From NCBI RefSeq assembly GCF_003259905.1, contig NZ_QLMG01000004.1, forward strand, positions 103,168 to 167,167: a DNA stretch of 64,000 bases, given 5' to 3'. Of the stretch, positions 45,617 through 54,312 are shown in pieces. Each line of letters starts with the position of its first letter. Position 1 is the first letter of the stretch. A model generated the notes under the pieces. The model saw nothing but the letters and a program-made list of their open reading frames with translations, was not told the DNA's origin and did not search any database. A program made the position numbers and the translations under genes. The stretch comes from Salipiger aestuarii (GTDB lineage Bacteria > Pseudomonadota > Alphaproteobacteria > Rhodobacterales > Rhodobacteraceae).

Positions 45617-45646
45617 CGGGCGGCCCCCGGACTGAGAGGCCGCCCG
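45617..45646 (+). other. Intercistronic hairpin between atpE and atpX
   Basis: CGGGCGGCC and GGCCGCCCG form a perfect 9-bp stem with a 12-base loop, 24 bases after the atpE stop. Without a U-run it is not an obvious terminator; it may stabilise the atpE message so that subunit c is made in excess. Confidence 0.5.
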
Positions 45647-45673
45647 AAAGACAACGTTCCGACGGAGGACGAC

Positions 45674-46225
45674 ATGGCGACAACACAACTCGCCGAAGAT
45701 CTACCGGGCATCTGCGTCGACGATCACGGCTCCGCCATCGGGATGCCGCAGCTTTGCGCGGACTGGGTCCCGAACCAGATCTTCTGGCTGGTCATCACGC
45801 TTGTGGTGATTTTCTTCATCCTGTCGCGCATCGCCCTGCCGCGGATCGCGTCGGTCGTGGCCGAGCGCACCGGCACGATCACCAACGACATCGCCGCCGC
45901 CGAAGAGCTCAAGCGCCAGGCGGGCGAAGCTGAAAAAGACTATGACAGGGCGCTGGCAGACGCGCGTGCCCAAGCGCAGGCCATCGGTCAGCAGACCCGC
46001 GACGACATCAAGGCACAGCTGGATACCGCCGTGGCCGATGCGGACGCCAAGATCGCCGCCAAGACCGCCGAATCCGAAGCCGCGATTGACGAGATCCGCG
46101 CCTCTTCGGTTGCCAACATCGAAATCGTGGCAAAGGACACCGCGCTTGCGATTGTCGCGGCGCTTGGTGCCACTGCCGATCAAGAGACCGTGTCCAGGGC
46201 CGTCGACAGCCGGATGAAAGGGTGA
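45674..46225 (+). CDS. atpX: ATP synthase F0 subunit b' (AtpX)
   Basis: A 183-residue stator subunit with an N-terminal helix ([19 protein letters not shown]) and a long charged coiled coil rich in Ala/Asp/Glu/Lys. The second b-type subunit is characteristic of photosynthetic and related Alphaproteobacteria. The N-terminal 22 residues before the helix include two cysteines. Confidence 0.92.
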   Translation: MATTQLAEDLPGICVDDHGSAIGMPQLCADWVPNQIFWLVITLVVIFFILSRIALPRIASVVAERTGTITNDIAAAEELKRQAGEAEKDYDRALADARAQAQAIGQQTRDDIKAQLDTAVADADAKIAAKTAESEAAIDEIRASSVANIEIVAKDTALAIVAALGATADQETVSRAVDSRMKG

Positions 46226-46230
46226 CGAAC

Positions 46231-46794
46231 ATGCGCAAGCTGATCCTCTCCAGCGGCCTTGCCGCCGTGATCGCCAGCCCCGCACTGGCGGCGACGGGTC
46301 CGTTCTTTTCCCTGCGCAACACCGATTTCGTGGTGCTGCTGGGCTTCCTTTTGTTCCTTGCCGTGCTGGCGTATTTCAAGGTGCCCGGACTGCTGGGCGG
46401 GCTGCTTGACAAGCGTGCGCAGGGAATCCGCGATGAACTTGACGAGGCGCGTGCGCTTCGGGAAGAGGCCCAGACCCTGCTTGCCTCTTATGAGCGCAAG
46501 CAGAAAGAGGTCGCAGATCAGGCGGACAAGATCGTCGCCAACGCCAGGACCGAAGCCGAAACTGCCGCCGTTCAGGCCCACAAGGATCTGGATGCCACCA
46601 TCGCGCGCCGCATGGCGTCCGCCGAAGAGCGGATCGCCTCTGCCCAGGCGTCGGCTGTCAAGGATGTGCGCGACCGGGCCGCGATGGTGGCCGTGGCCGC
46701 CGCGCGCGATGTGATTGCGCAGGTGACCTCGGCGGCCGACAAGGATCGCATGATCGACGAGTCGATCGACGAAGTGGGTGCCAAGCTTCACTGA
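46231..46794 (+). CDS. atpF: ATP synthase F0 subunit b
   Basis: A 187-residue peripheral-stalk subunit. It begins MRKLILSSGLAAVIASPALA, a signal-like segment, before the membrane helix (DFVVLLGFLLFLAVLAYF) and a long coiled coil ending DEVGAKLH. I use ATG 46231 with AAAGGG upstream; a GTG 9 bases earlier overlaps the atpX stop. Last gene of the F0 operon. Confidence 0.93.
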   Translation: MRKLILSSGLAAVIASPALAATGPFFSLRNTDFVVLLGFLLFLAVLAYFKVPGLLGGLLDKRAQGIRDELDEARALREEAQTLLASYERKQKEVADQADKIVANARTEAETAAVQAHKDLDATIARRMASAEERIASAQASAVKDVRDRAAMVAVAAARDVIAQVTSAADKDRMIDESIDEVGAKLH

Positions 46795-46818
46795 TCCGCG
46801 ACACCGACCGACGTCGCG

Positions 46819-46851
46819 AAAGCCCGGCCTTCAGGTCGGGCTTTGTTGTTT
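46819..46851 (+). terminator. Terminator after atpF
   Basis: AAAGCCCGGCC pairs with GGTCGGGCTTT (one G-T wobble) around a TTCA loop and is followed by GTTGTTT. It starts 25 bases after the atpF stop. Confidence 0.82.
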
Positions 46852-46872
46852 CGCGGGCCGGGTTTCCGGGCG

Positions 46873-46911
46873 CGTATCGGGGCGGGATCTTGCCGATCCC
46901 GCCCCGATACG
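46873..46911. repeat. Perfect 17-bp inverted repeat upstream of mipZ
   Basis: CGTATCGGGGCGGGATC (46873-46889) is exactly complementary to 46895-46911, loop TTGCC. There is no T-run on either strand. It lies between the atpF terminator and the mipZ start and is unrelated in sequence to the sulP palindrome. Confidence 0.8.
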
Positions 46912-46968
46912 GTAGCGCAGCAGGGACCGGGCAGCAGACCCGGACCCCGGAAAATAAAGAGGCAAGAC

Positions 46969-47778
46969 GTGGCGCATATCATCGTTGTCGGAAACGAGAA
47001 GGGCGGGGCGGGCAAATCCACCGTCTCGATGCACGTCGCAACGGCGCTGGTGCGCATGGGACACCGGGTCGGCACGCTTGATCTGGACATGCGGCAAAAG
47101 ACCATGGGGCGCTATTGCGCCAACCGCAGTGCCTTTCTGGCCGGCGAGGGCGTCGATCTGCCTTCGCCGTATTACATCGAACTGCCCGAGATCGCGCCGG
47201 AGATGCTGGGAGCCGACGAAAACATCAACGACCGCCGTCTGACCGAGGCGATGGCGATCCTGCGCCCTCAGTCCGATTTCATCCTGATCGACTGCCCCGG
47301 CTCGCATACCCGGCTCAGTCAGGTGGCGCATTCCATGGCCGACACGCTGATTACGCCGCTCAACGACAGCTTCATCGACTTTGACCTGCTGGCACGGATC
47401 GACGGGGCGACGGACCGGATCCTTGGACCCTCGGTCTATTCGGAAATGGTGTGGGGCGCGCGTCAGTTGCGCGCGCAACAGGGGCTGCCGCCGATCGACT
47501 GGATCGTGTTGCGCAACCGGCTCGGGGCGCAGCAGATGATCAACAAGCAAAGGATGGAAAGCGCGTTGGAACGGTTGTCGCGCCGTATCGGGTTTCGCAT
47601 CGCGCCGGGATTTTCCGAACGGGTGATCTTTCGCGAACTGTTTCCACGCGGGCTGACGCTGCTGGATCTGCGCGACATCGGGGTTCGGGCGCTGAACATC
47701 TCGAACGTGGCGGCACGGCAAGAGCTGCGCGACCTGATGTCCACGATCAACCTTCCGGGCGTGACCGTGCGGTTCTGA
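46969..47778 (+). CDS. mipZ: Division-plane positioning ATPase MipZ
   Basis: A 269-residue ParA/MinD-type ATPase that forms a gradient from the ParB-bound poles and inhibits FtsZ. The deviant Walker A is GNEKGGAGKST, followed by LDLDMRQKTMGRY, DFILIDCPGSHTRL and the MipZ-specific PLNDSFIDFDLL and WIVLRNRLGAQ and RELFPRGLTLLDL segments. It starts at GTG (AHIIVVGNEK) with GAGG upstream. The match to Caulobacter MipZ is clear along the whole length. Confidence 0.93.
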   Translation: MAHIIVVGNEKGGAGKSTVSMHVATALVRMGHRVGTLDLDMRQKTMGRYCANRSAFLAGEGVDLPSPYYIELPEIAPEMLGADENINDRRLTEAMAILRPQSDFILIDCPGSHTRLSQVAHSMADTLITPLNDSFIDFDLLARIDGATDRILGPSVYSEMVWGARQLRAQQGLPPIDWIVLRNRLGAQQMINKQRMESALERLSRRIGFRIAPGFSERVIFRELFPRGLTLLDLRDIGVRALNISNVAARQELRDLMSTINLPGVTVRF

Positions 47779-47779
47779 T

Positions 47780-48346
47780 CTAGCGCCGCGCGCGCATCTT
47801 CAGCGACAGGGCTGTCACGCCGATGCCCGTGCTGAGCAGGTCGATGCCAAGAAACAGGCCGAGCAAGCTTCCCGGGTCCGCCGGAAGCGCAAGGATCACC
47901 AGAAGGCCCAGCACCACCGACACGGCCCCGGCGCCGACAAGCCAGCCCCATCCGGTGTGATGGCGCAGATCGATCCCCAGCCAGATGCGCAACAGGCCCG
48001 AGGCGATGAAGAACCCGGCGATGATCAGCGTCAAAGATACGATCCCGGCCAGCGGATTGGCGATCAGCGCGATCCCGAAGGCCAGAAGCAACAGGCCCAA
48101 CACGCCCGACAGCCAACGGCCCGGCGCGCCGCCCTCGTCGCGAAAGGCGATCCACATCTGGATGGCACCACCCATGGCAAAGATGCCCCCGGCGATTGCC
48201 ACGGCGGTCAGCGAGGCCGCAAACGGGTTCACAAACGCCATGACCCCCCCCACGATCAACAGGGCACCCAGAATCAGCATCCAACGCCAATCTGGGCGAG
48301 AGGGTGCCGTGTCCTTGCGGTCGGTCCGGTTCGTCTGGTCAGCCAT
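47780..48346 (-). CDS. HdeD-family membrane protein
   Basis: A 188-residue protein with six hydrophobic segments in the DUF308/HdeD pattern (MLILGALLIVGGVMAFVNPFAASLTAVAIAGGIF; LLLLAFGIALIANPLAGIVSLTLIIAGFF). HdeD is linked to acid resistance in E. coli; the function in Rhodobacterales is not established. It converges on mipZ with one base between the stop codons. Confidence 0.85.
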   Translation of the reverse strand: MADQTNRTDRKDTAPSRPDWRWMLILGALLIVGGVMAFVNPFAASLTAVAIAGGIFAMGGAIQMWIAFRDEGGAPGRWLSGVLGLLLLAFGIALIANPLAGIVSLTLIIAGFFIASGLLRIWLGIDLRHHTGWGWLVGAGAVSVVLGLLVILALPADPGSLLGLFLGIDLLSTGIGVTALSLKMRARR

Positions 48347-48497
48347 GGTTACACTCCTTGCTCTGTCAATCCAACCGCTGCGCGGGGGGGCGGTTCCATG
48401 GCGAAACGTCGCATCAGCTATGCGTGATGGGCAGGGCGGGGGGTGCGACGTGGCGGTGTTAATCGTTTGTTAACGCCGTTTCTGCTTAGGTGACCCC

Positions 48498-48896
48498 ATG
48501 AAACACGCCCTGCTGATGCCGCTCTTTTTTCTTGCAGCCTGCAACATGGGGGGGCCGGGATTTTACGGTGTCGCGCCGGTGAAACGCGATGTCGAAGGGT
48601 CAAGCTTTGTTATTCGCGTCAAGAATGACATGGCCGAAGCCATCCGCACCAGCCCGGAATTTCCGGCGCGCTACGGCCCGATCGCGGCCCGCGCGCAGAA
48701 GGCTGTCTTTCTGGAAACCGGATGCAAGCCCGCATGGGTGAGCGGCGATCCGGCCGTTATGGTCATGGGGCTGAGCTGCAACGGGAAACCGGCCCCGCCA
48801 GAGCCGCGCCGCAAGACGGTTTCCTGTGACATCATGGGCAGTTACATCAATGATCGCCTTGGCGGGCAAGCGACGCTGGAATGCACGGAATACTAA
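48498..48896 (+). CDS. Small lipoprotein of unknown function
   Basis: A 132-residue protein with a short signal ending in lipobox LAAC (Cys15), so it is probably lipid-anchored. The body has two later cysteines (CKPAW, SCNGKP) plus CDIMG and LECTEY, perhaps forming disulfides. I do not recognise a family. Its stop overlaps the convergent GNAT gene by 4 bases. Confidence 0.78.
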   Translation: MKHALLMPLFFLAACNMGGPGFYGVAPVKRDVEGSSFVIRVKNDMAEAIRTSPEFPARYGPIAARAQKAVFLETGCKPAWVSGDPAVMVMGLSCNGKPAPPEPRRKTVSCDIMGSYINDRLGGQATLECTEY

Positions 48897-49366
48897 GCTT
48901 CTTGGACCGTTGCGCAGACGGTCTTTTCGTAAAACAGGCTGGAGCCGTTGGATCGGTAGGCGCCAAAGGGCGGGCGGCGGATGTAGCCGTGGCGCTCGTA
49001 TAGCGATACCGCCGCCGCCAGTTTGTTGCCGGTCTCCAGGCGCAGCAGGGTCAGCCCTTCGGCTTTCGCCTCGGTCTCCAGATGCGCCAGAAGGCGGCGC
49101 GCCACGCCGATGCCCCGCGCCACCGGGGCGACGAACATCGACTTGACCTCGCCATAGCCGTCGCGACGCGCAAGAGCGGCACAGCCCAGCAGCTCGCCAT
49201 CTTCTTCGGCGCCGTAAAAGGTGATGCCGTCGGCGCACAGCGCATCGCTGTCGAGGCAGGTGTTCTCGTCCGGGGGAAACAGCGATTCCATCAGCGCGTG
49301 GCTTTCGCTTAGCAAGGCGATGGCGCGTGGATCGCGCGGCGAGACGGGTTTTATAGAAAGCGGCAT
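48893..49366 (-). CDS. GNAT N-acetyltransferase
   Basis: A 157-residue single-domain GNAT. MFVAPVARGIGVARRLLAHLETEAKAEGL carries the RGxG-type acetyl-CoA loop and LRLETGNKLAAAVSLYERHGYIRRPPFGAY is close to the PanZ/YhbS-like C-terminal motif. It is unlike the RimL-type array. Substrate unknown. Confidence 0.85.
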   Translation of the reverse strand: MPLSIKPVSPRDPRAIALLSESHALMESLFPPDENTCLDSDALCADGITFYGAEEDGELLGCAALARRDGYGEVKSMFVAPVARGIGVARRLLAHLETEAKAEGLTLLRLETGNKLAAAVSLYERHGYIRRPPFGAYRSNGSSLFYEKTVCATVQEA

Positions 49367-49451
49367 CGGCAGTTCCTTTCCAGCCTCGGGATGAAACGCG
49401 CTGGCATCACGTCGGTCAATCCCTTAGTTTGTCGGGATTCACGCAAGATAT

Positions 49452-49460
49452 TGTGGATAA
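49452..49460 (-). promoter_or_regulatory. Perfect DnaA box upstream of smc
   Basis: TGTGGATAA on the plus strand is the exact complement of the consensus TTATCCACA. It lies 96-104 bases before the smc start in an intergenic region, upstream of the candidate promoter. A single box can occur by chance, so a regulatory role is only suggested. Confidence 0.45.
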
Positions 49461-49494
49461 CCCGTTGGTTCCCGCGACATGCGGCCCAAACGGT

Positions 49495-49524
49495 TTGACA
49501 GACTTCGGATTGGGCAGCCAAACT
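49495..49524 (+). promoter_or_regulatory. Possible sigma-70 promoter of smc
   Basis: A perfect -35 hexamer TTGACA (49495-49500) is followed 18 bases later by CAAACT (49519-49524), a weak -10. It lies 31 bases before the start codon. Confidence 0.4.
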
Positions 49525-49555
49525 GCCCAGACGCATGGAATCAGGGCAGGTTTAG

Positions 49556-52500
49556 GTGCAGTTCTCACGCCTCAGGCTCACGGGCTTCAAGAGTTTTGTC
49601 GATCCCACAGACCTTGTCATTTCCGACGGGTTGACCGGTGTTGTCGGTCCGAACGGCTGTGGCAAATCCAACCTGCTGGAGGCGCTGCGTTGGGTGATGG
49701 GCGAAACCCGCGCCAAGGCGATGCGTGGATCCGGGATGGAGGACGTGATCTTTGCCGGGACGTCCACCCGCCCGGCGCGCAACTTTGCCGAGGTGTGCCT
49801 GACCATCGACAACTCGGATCGTCTCGCGCCGGCCGGGTTCAACGATTCCGACCAGTTGGAAATCGTGCGGCGCATCACCCGCGATGTCGGGTCGGCCTAC
49901 AAGGCCAACAGCAAGGACACGCGGGCGCGCGATGTGCAGATGCTGTTTGCGGACGCGTCCACCGGGTCGACCTCGCCCGCGCTGGTGCGGCAGGGGCAGA
50001 TTTCCGAACTTATCAACGCCAAGCCCAGGAATCGCCGTCGTATCCTTGAAGAGGCGGCAGGTATTTCGGGGCTGTATCAGCGTCGTCACGAGGCGGAACT
50101 GAAACTGAAGAACACCGAAACGAACCTGCTGCGGGTCGATGACGTGGTCGAACAGCTTGCGGGACAGCTTGGGCAACTGGCGCGGCAGGCGCGGCAGGCG
50201 GCGCGTTACCGGGCCATCGGCGCGGATCTGCGGCGCGCCGAGGGCATGCTGCTGTTTCGCCGCTGGAAAGAGGCCGACGCGGCCCGCCTTGCCGCCGAAG
50301 CCGACTATCGCGCGCGCGTCACCGCTGCCGCGCAGGCCGAAGGCGCCGCCAGCGCCGCCGCCAGACAACGTGCCGCACGCGAAGACATCCTGCCCGCCCT
50401 GCGCGAGGAAGAGGCGATCGCCGCAGCGGTATTGCAACGTCTGACGGTGCAACGTGACACCCTGTCCGATCAGGAACGCCGCGCCGCCGAAACGATCAAC
50501 GCGCTCAGTCGCCGCATCTTGCAGATGGGCAGGGATATGGAGCGGGAATCGGGTCTGAACCGCGATGCCGGCGACACCATTGCGCAGCTCGAATCCGAAG
50601 CGCGCGCGCTAGAACAAGCGGGCGAAGGCCATGACGACCGCGTCGCCGAAGCGTCCGAGGCCGCGTCCGAGGCCGCAGCAATCCTGAGTGCGCGCGAGGC
50701 GGATCTGTCACAGCGCACCGAGGACGTCGCGCGCCTTGCCGCCCGCCACCAGTCGGCGCACCGCTTTCTGGCGGATGCCACCCGGCAGGTCGACCGCCAC
50801 GAAGCCGAAGCCGCGCGCGCCCGTGCGGCGGTGGCCGAAGCCGGCGCTACGCTTGCCAGCGCGTCAGACCGAATGGATGCGGCGCGCGAAGCCTCGGAAG
50901 AGGCCTCCGAGGCCGCCGAATACGCCGAAGAGCGCCTTGCCGAAGCCGACGCCGCGCGGTCCGACACCGCCAGCCGCGAGGCCGACGCGCGCGCCGAACG
51001 CTCTGCCGCCGAGGGCGAATTCAACGCATTGCGCGCCGAGGTCACCGCGCTGGCCCGGCTGCTGGATCGCGACACTGCCGGGGGTGGGCAGATCCTTGAC
51101 CGGCTTCACGTCGAACGGGGATTTGAAAAGGCGCTTGGCGCTGCGCTGGCGGACGATCTGCGCGCCCCCGAGGTCGATGCGGACGGCCCCACCGGATGGA
51201 CCGCGCTGCCGCCCTATGACACGCCCCAGCCGCTGCCCGCCGGGCTGCCCTCGCTTGCGGGGCACGTTCGCGGACCCGACGCGCTTGCCCGTCGCCTCGG
51301 CCAGATCGGCCTTGTGGACGCCGCCAATGGCCCCCGCCTGCAACCGCTGCTGAGACCCGGTCAACGGCTGGTCAGCCGCGACGGCGATCTGTGGCGCTGG
51401 GATGGCTACCGGGCCTGGGCCGAAGACGCGCCCACGGCCGCCGCCCTGCGTCTGGAACAGATCAACAAGCTGGACCGGCTCACGCAGGAAATGGACGAGG
51501 TCGAGGCGCGCGTCGATCACATGCGCGCCACGCATGAAACGCTGGTGGCCACGCTTGCCCGCCAGACCGACGCCGACAAGGCGGCGCGCGATGCCCGCCG
51601 CGCCGCCGATCAGCGCATGAACGATGCGGTCCGCGCCGCCAACCGCGCCGAGGCCGACCGCAACATGGCCGAAGGCAAGCTGGAAAGCCTTGCCATGGCC
51701 GTGACACGCCACGAGGACGACGCGACCACCGCCCGCAGACAATTGCTTGAGGCACAGCGCGCGGTGGACGAACTTGGCGATCTGGAAACCGCCCGCGCCG
51801 AAGTCGAAGACATCAAGGTCACCGTCGAAGCGGCGCGCATGACGATGATGGCCCGCCGGTCCGGCCACGACGAATTGCGCCGCCAGGGCGAGACCCGCAC
51901 TGCCCGCATGCAGACCGTCGCCAAGGACCTGTCCGGCTGGCGTCATCGGCTGGAAACGGCGGAAAGGCGCAGCGCCGAGCTGGCCGACCGCAAGGCCGCC
52001 GCCGAGGACGAGCTGGAAGAAGCGTCGGCCATTCCCGCCGAACTGGCGGAAAAGCGCGAGGAATTGAACGAGTCCATCGCGCGCGACGAAACCCGCCGCG
52101 CCGCCGCCGCCGAGGCGCTGGGTCTTGCCGAAACCGCTCTGCGCGACGCCATCGTCACCGAGCGCGACACCGAACGCACCGCGTCGGAGGCCCGCGAGGC
52201 CCGCGCCGGGTCGCAGGCCCGTCTTGAGGCCGCGCGCGAAACCGTCGATACCGCCGCCGCGCGCATTCTGGAAGAACAGGAAACGACGCCGCAAAAGCTG
52301 TTGGACCGGCTCGACGCGTTGCCCGAAGACATGCCGCCCTCGGATCAGATCGAGGCCGAGGTCAACCGGCTCAGGCGTCAGCGCGACAGTCTGGGCGCGG
52401 TCAACCTGCGTGCCGAGGAAGACGCCCGCGAAATCCAGGATGAGCACGACACGCTGGCCAGCGAGAAGACCGATCTCGAAGAGGCGATCAAGACGCTGCG

Positions 52501-53011
52501 CTCGGGCATCGCCTCGCTGAACCGCGAAGGGCGCGAACGGCTGCTGACCGCATTCGAACAGGTAAACAGCAACTTCCGCCTGCTGTTCACCCACCTGTTC
52601 AACGGCGGAGAGGCCAATCTTGTGATGGTCGAATCCGACGACCCGCTAGAGGCCGGCCTGGAAATCATGTGCCAGCCGCCGGGCAAAAAGCTTGCCACGC
52701 TGTCGCTGCTTTCGGGCGGTGAACAGACCCTGACGGCGCTGGCGCTGATCTTTGCGGTGTTCCTTGCCAACCCCGCCCCGATCTGCGTGCTGGATGAGGT
52801 CGACGCCCCGCTTGACGACGCCAACGTCACGCGGTTCTGCGATTTGCTGGACGAAATGTGCCGCCGCACCGATACCCGATTTCTTATCATCACCCACCAC
52901 GCGGTGACGATGGCGCGGATGGACCGGCTGTATGGCGTCACGATGCAGGAACAGGGCGTGTCGCAGCTGGTGTCGGTCGATCTCAGGAAGGCGGCGAAGA
53001 TGGTTGCCTGA
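49556..53011 (+). CDS. smc: Chromosome segregation ATPase SMC
   Basis: A 1151-residue condensin subunit. The N-terminal head has FSRLRLTGFKSFVDPT and Walker A VGPNGCGKSNLLEALRW; long Ala/Glu/Arg-rich coiled coils flank a hinge near residues 505-640 (GFEKALGAALADDLRAPEV); the C-terminal head has the signature LSGGEQTLTALALIFA and Walker B ICVLDEVDAPLDDANV. Starts with GTG, ribosome site AGGGCAGG upstream. Acts with ScpAB to compact and separate chromosomes. Confidence 0.96.
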   Translation: MQFSRLRLTGFKSFVDPTDLVISDGLTGVVGPNGCGKSNLLEALRWVMGETRAKAMRGSGMEDVIFAGTSTRPARNFAEVCLTIDNSDRLAPAGFNDSDQLEIVRRITRDVGSAYKANSKDTRARDVQMLFADASTGSTSPALVRQGQISELINAKPRNRRRILEEAAGISGLYQRRHEAELKLKNTETNLLRVDDVVEQLAGQLGQLARQARQAARYRAIGADLRRAEGMLLFRRWKEADAARLAAEADYRARVTAAAQAEGAASAAARQRAAREDILPALREEEAIAAAVLQRLTVQRDTLSDQERRAAETINALSRRILQMGRDMERESGLNRDAGDTIAQLESEARALEQAGEGHDDRVAEASEAASEAAAILSAREADLSQRTEDVARLAARHQSAHRFLADATRQVDRHEAEAARARAAVAEAGATLASASDRMDAAREASEEASEAAEYAEERLAEADAARSDTASREADARAERSAAEGEFNALRAEVTALARLLDRDTAGGGQILDRLHVERGFEKALGAALADDLRAPEVDADGPTGWTALPPYDTPQPLPAGLPSLAGHVRGPDALARRLGQIGLVDAANGPRLQPLLRPGQRLVSRDGDLWRWDGYRAWAEDAPTAAALRLEQINKLDRLTQEMDEVEARVDHMRATHETLVATLARQTDADKAARDARRAADQRMNDAVRAANRAEADRNMAEGKLESLAMAVTRHEDDATTARRQLLEAQRAVDELGDLETARAEVEDIKVTVEAARMTMMARRSGHDELRRQGETRTARMQTVAKDLSGWRHRLETAERRSAELADRKAAAEDELEEASAIPAELAEKREELNESIARDETRRAAAAEALGLAETALRDAIVTERDTERTASEAREARAGSQARLEAARETVDTAAARILEEQETTPQKLLDRLDALPEDMPPSDQIEAEVNRLRRQRDSLGAVNLRAEEDAREIQDEHDTLASEKTDLEEAIKTLRSGIASLNREGRERLLTAFEQVNSNFRLLFTHLFNGGEANLVMVESDDPLEAGLEIMCQPPGKKLATLSLLSGGEQTLTALALIFAVFLANPAPICVLDEVDAPLDDANVTRFCDLLDEMCRRTDTRFLIITHHAVTMARMDRLYGVTMQEQGVSQLVSVDLRKAAKMVA

Positions 53012-53022
53012 TCCGGCGCCGC

Positions 53023-54312
53023 TTACCCGTAGGTCAGCCTGTGACGTCGCCGCACCGAATCCGGACGCCCCGGCAGGCTGATCCGCGCATCGTTGCGCGC
53101 CTGCCGCGACACCACCTTGCCTTTGGAAATCACGCAAAGCCGGTCGGGGCGCAGCCGCAGCGCCTCGATCGCCGACCCGGCATCGAGCACCACAAGCGAT
53201 GCGGCCTTGCCAGCCGCCAGCCCGTAATCGCCGAGCTGCATGATGCGGGCGTTTTCATCGGTCACCATGGTGAAACAGCGCTGCATTTCTTCCGGGGATG
53301 TCATCTGCGCCACATGCAGCCCCATGAACGCCACGTCGAGCATGTCGGCGGTGCCCAGCGAATACCATGGGTCGCGCACACAATCCTGCCCCCAGCCCAC
53401 GGTGATGCCATGTGCCTGCATTTCCTTGACCCGCGTCAGCCCGCGCCGTTTCGGGAAGGTGTCGTGCCGCCCTTGCAGGGTGATGTTGATGAGCGGGTTG
53501 GGAATGGCGGAAATCTGCGCTTCGGCCATCAGCGGCAGCAGCTTGCTGACATAGTAATTATCCATCGAATGCATCGAGGTCAGATGAGACCCGGCGACCC
53601 GCCCATGCAGCCCGAGCCGCTGGGTTTCATAGCACAGCGTTTCGATATGGCGCGACAGCGGGTCGTCGGATTCATCGCAATGCAGATCGACCGGCAGGCC
53701 CCGTTCGGCGGCAATCTCGCACAGTTCGCGCACGGATGCCGCGCCCTCGGCCATGCTGCGTTCGAAATGCGGGATGCCGCCGACCACATCGACGCCCATA
53801 TCCAGCGCGCGCAACGTGTTCGCACGCGCCGTGGGGTCACGGTAGAACCCGTCCTGGGGAAACGCGACCAGTTGCAGATCCAGATAGGGTTTGACGATCT
53901 CGCGCACCTGCAACATCGCCTCGACCCCCTTGAGGCTGTCATCGCAGGTGTCGACATGGCTGCGCACCGCCAGCAGGCCCATGCTGACGGCCCAGTCGCA
54001 ATAGGCCAGCGCGCGTTGCACCATGTCATCGACGGTGGCGATCTCTTTCAGTTCTCCCCACAGCGCGATGCCTTCCATCAGGGTGCCAGATGCGTTGATG
54101 CGCGGGGTGCCATAGGACAGCGTCGCGTCCATATGGAAATGCGGGTCGACAAAGGGGGGCGAGACGAGGTCCCCCGCCGCGTCGATCACGGTGCCGGCAT
54201 CGCCGCCGGTCAGATCGCCGATGGCGGCGATGGTGGCGCCGGTGATGCCGATGTCCTTGACGGTTCCGTCGGGCAGGGTGCCCCCCTTTACGAGAATGTC
54301 GAAACTGGGCAT
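53023..54312 (-). CDS. Cytosine-deaminase-like amidohydrolase (CodA family)
   Basis: A 429-residue metal-dependent amidohydrolase closely resembling E. coli CodA. Metal and catalytic motifs are HFHMDATL, RSHVDTCD, the substrate glutamine in LVAFPQDGF, LHCDESDDP, SHLTSMHS and the metal Asp in GWGQDCVRDPWYSLGT. In CodA that last motif reads GHDDVFDPW, so the His before and the Asp after the metal ligand are Gln and Cys here, which may change the substrate. Its position at the end of a nucleoside-importer operon suggests nucleobase salvage. First start overlaps the permease stop by one base. Confidence 0.85.
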   Translation of the reverse strand: MPSFDILVKGGTLPDGTVKDIGITGATIAAIGDLTGGDAGTVIDAAGDLVSPPFVDPHFHMDATLSYGTPRINASGTLMEGIALWGELKEIATVDDMVQRALAYCDWAVSMGLLAVRSHVDTCDDSLKGVEAMLQVREIVKPYLDLQLVAFPQDGFYRDPTARANTLRALDMGVDVVGGIPHFERSMAEGAASVRELCEIAAERGLPVDLHCDESDDPLSRHIETLCYETQRLGLHGRVAGSHLTSMHSMDNYYVSKLLPLMAEAQISAIPNPLINITLQGRHDTFPKRRGLTRVKEMQAHGITVGWGQDCVRDPWYSLGTADMLDVAFMGLHVAQMTSPEEMQRCFTMVTDENARIMQLGDYGLAAGKAASLVVLDAGSAIEALRLRPDRLCVISKGKVVSRQARNDARISLPGRPDSVRRRHRLTYG

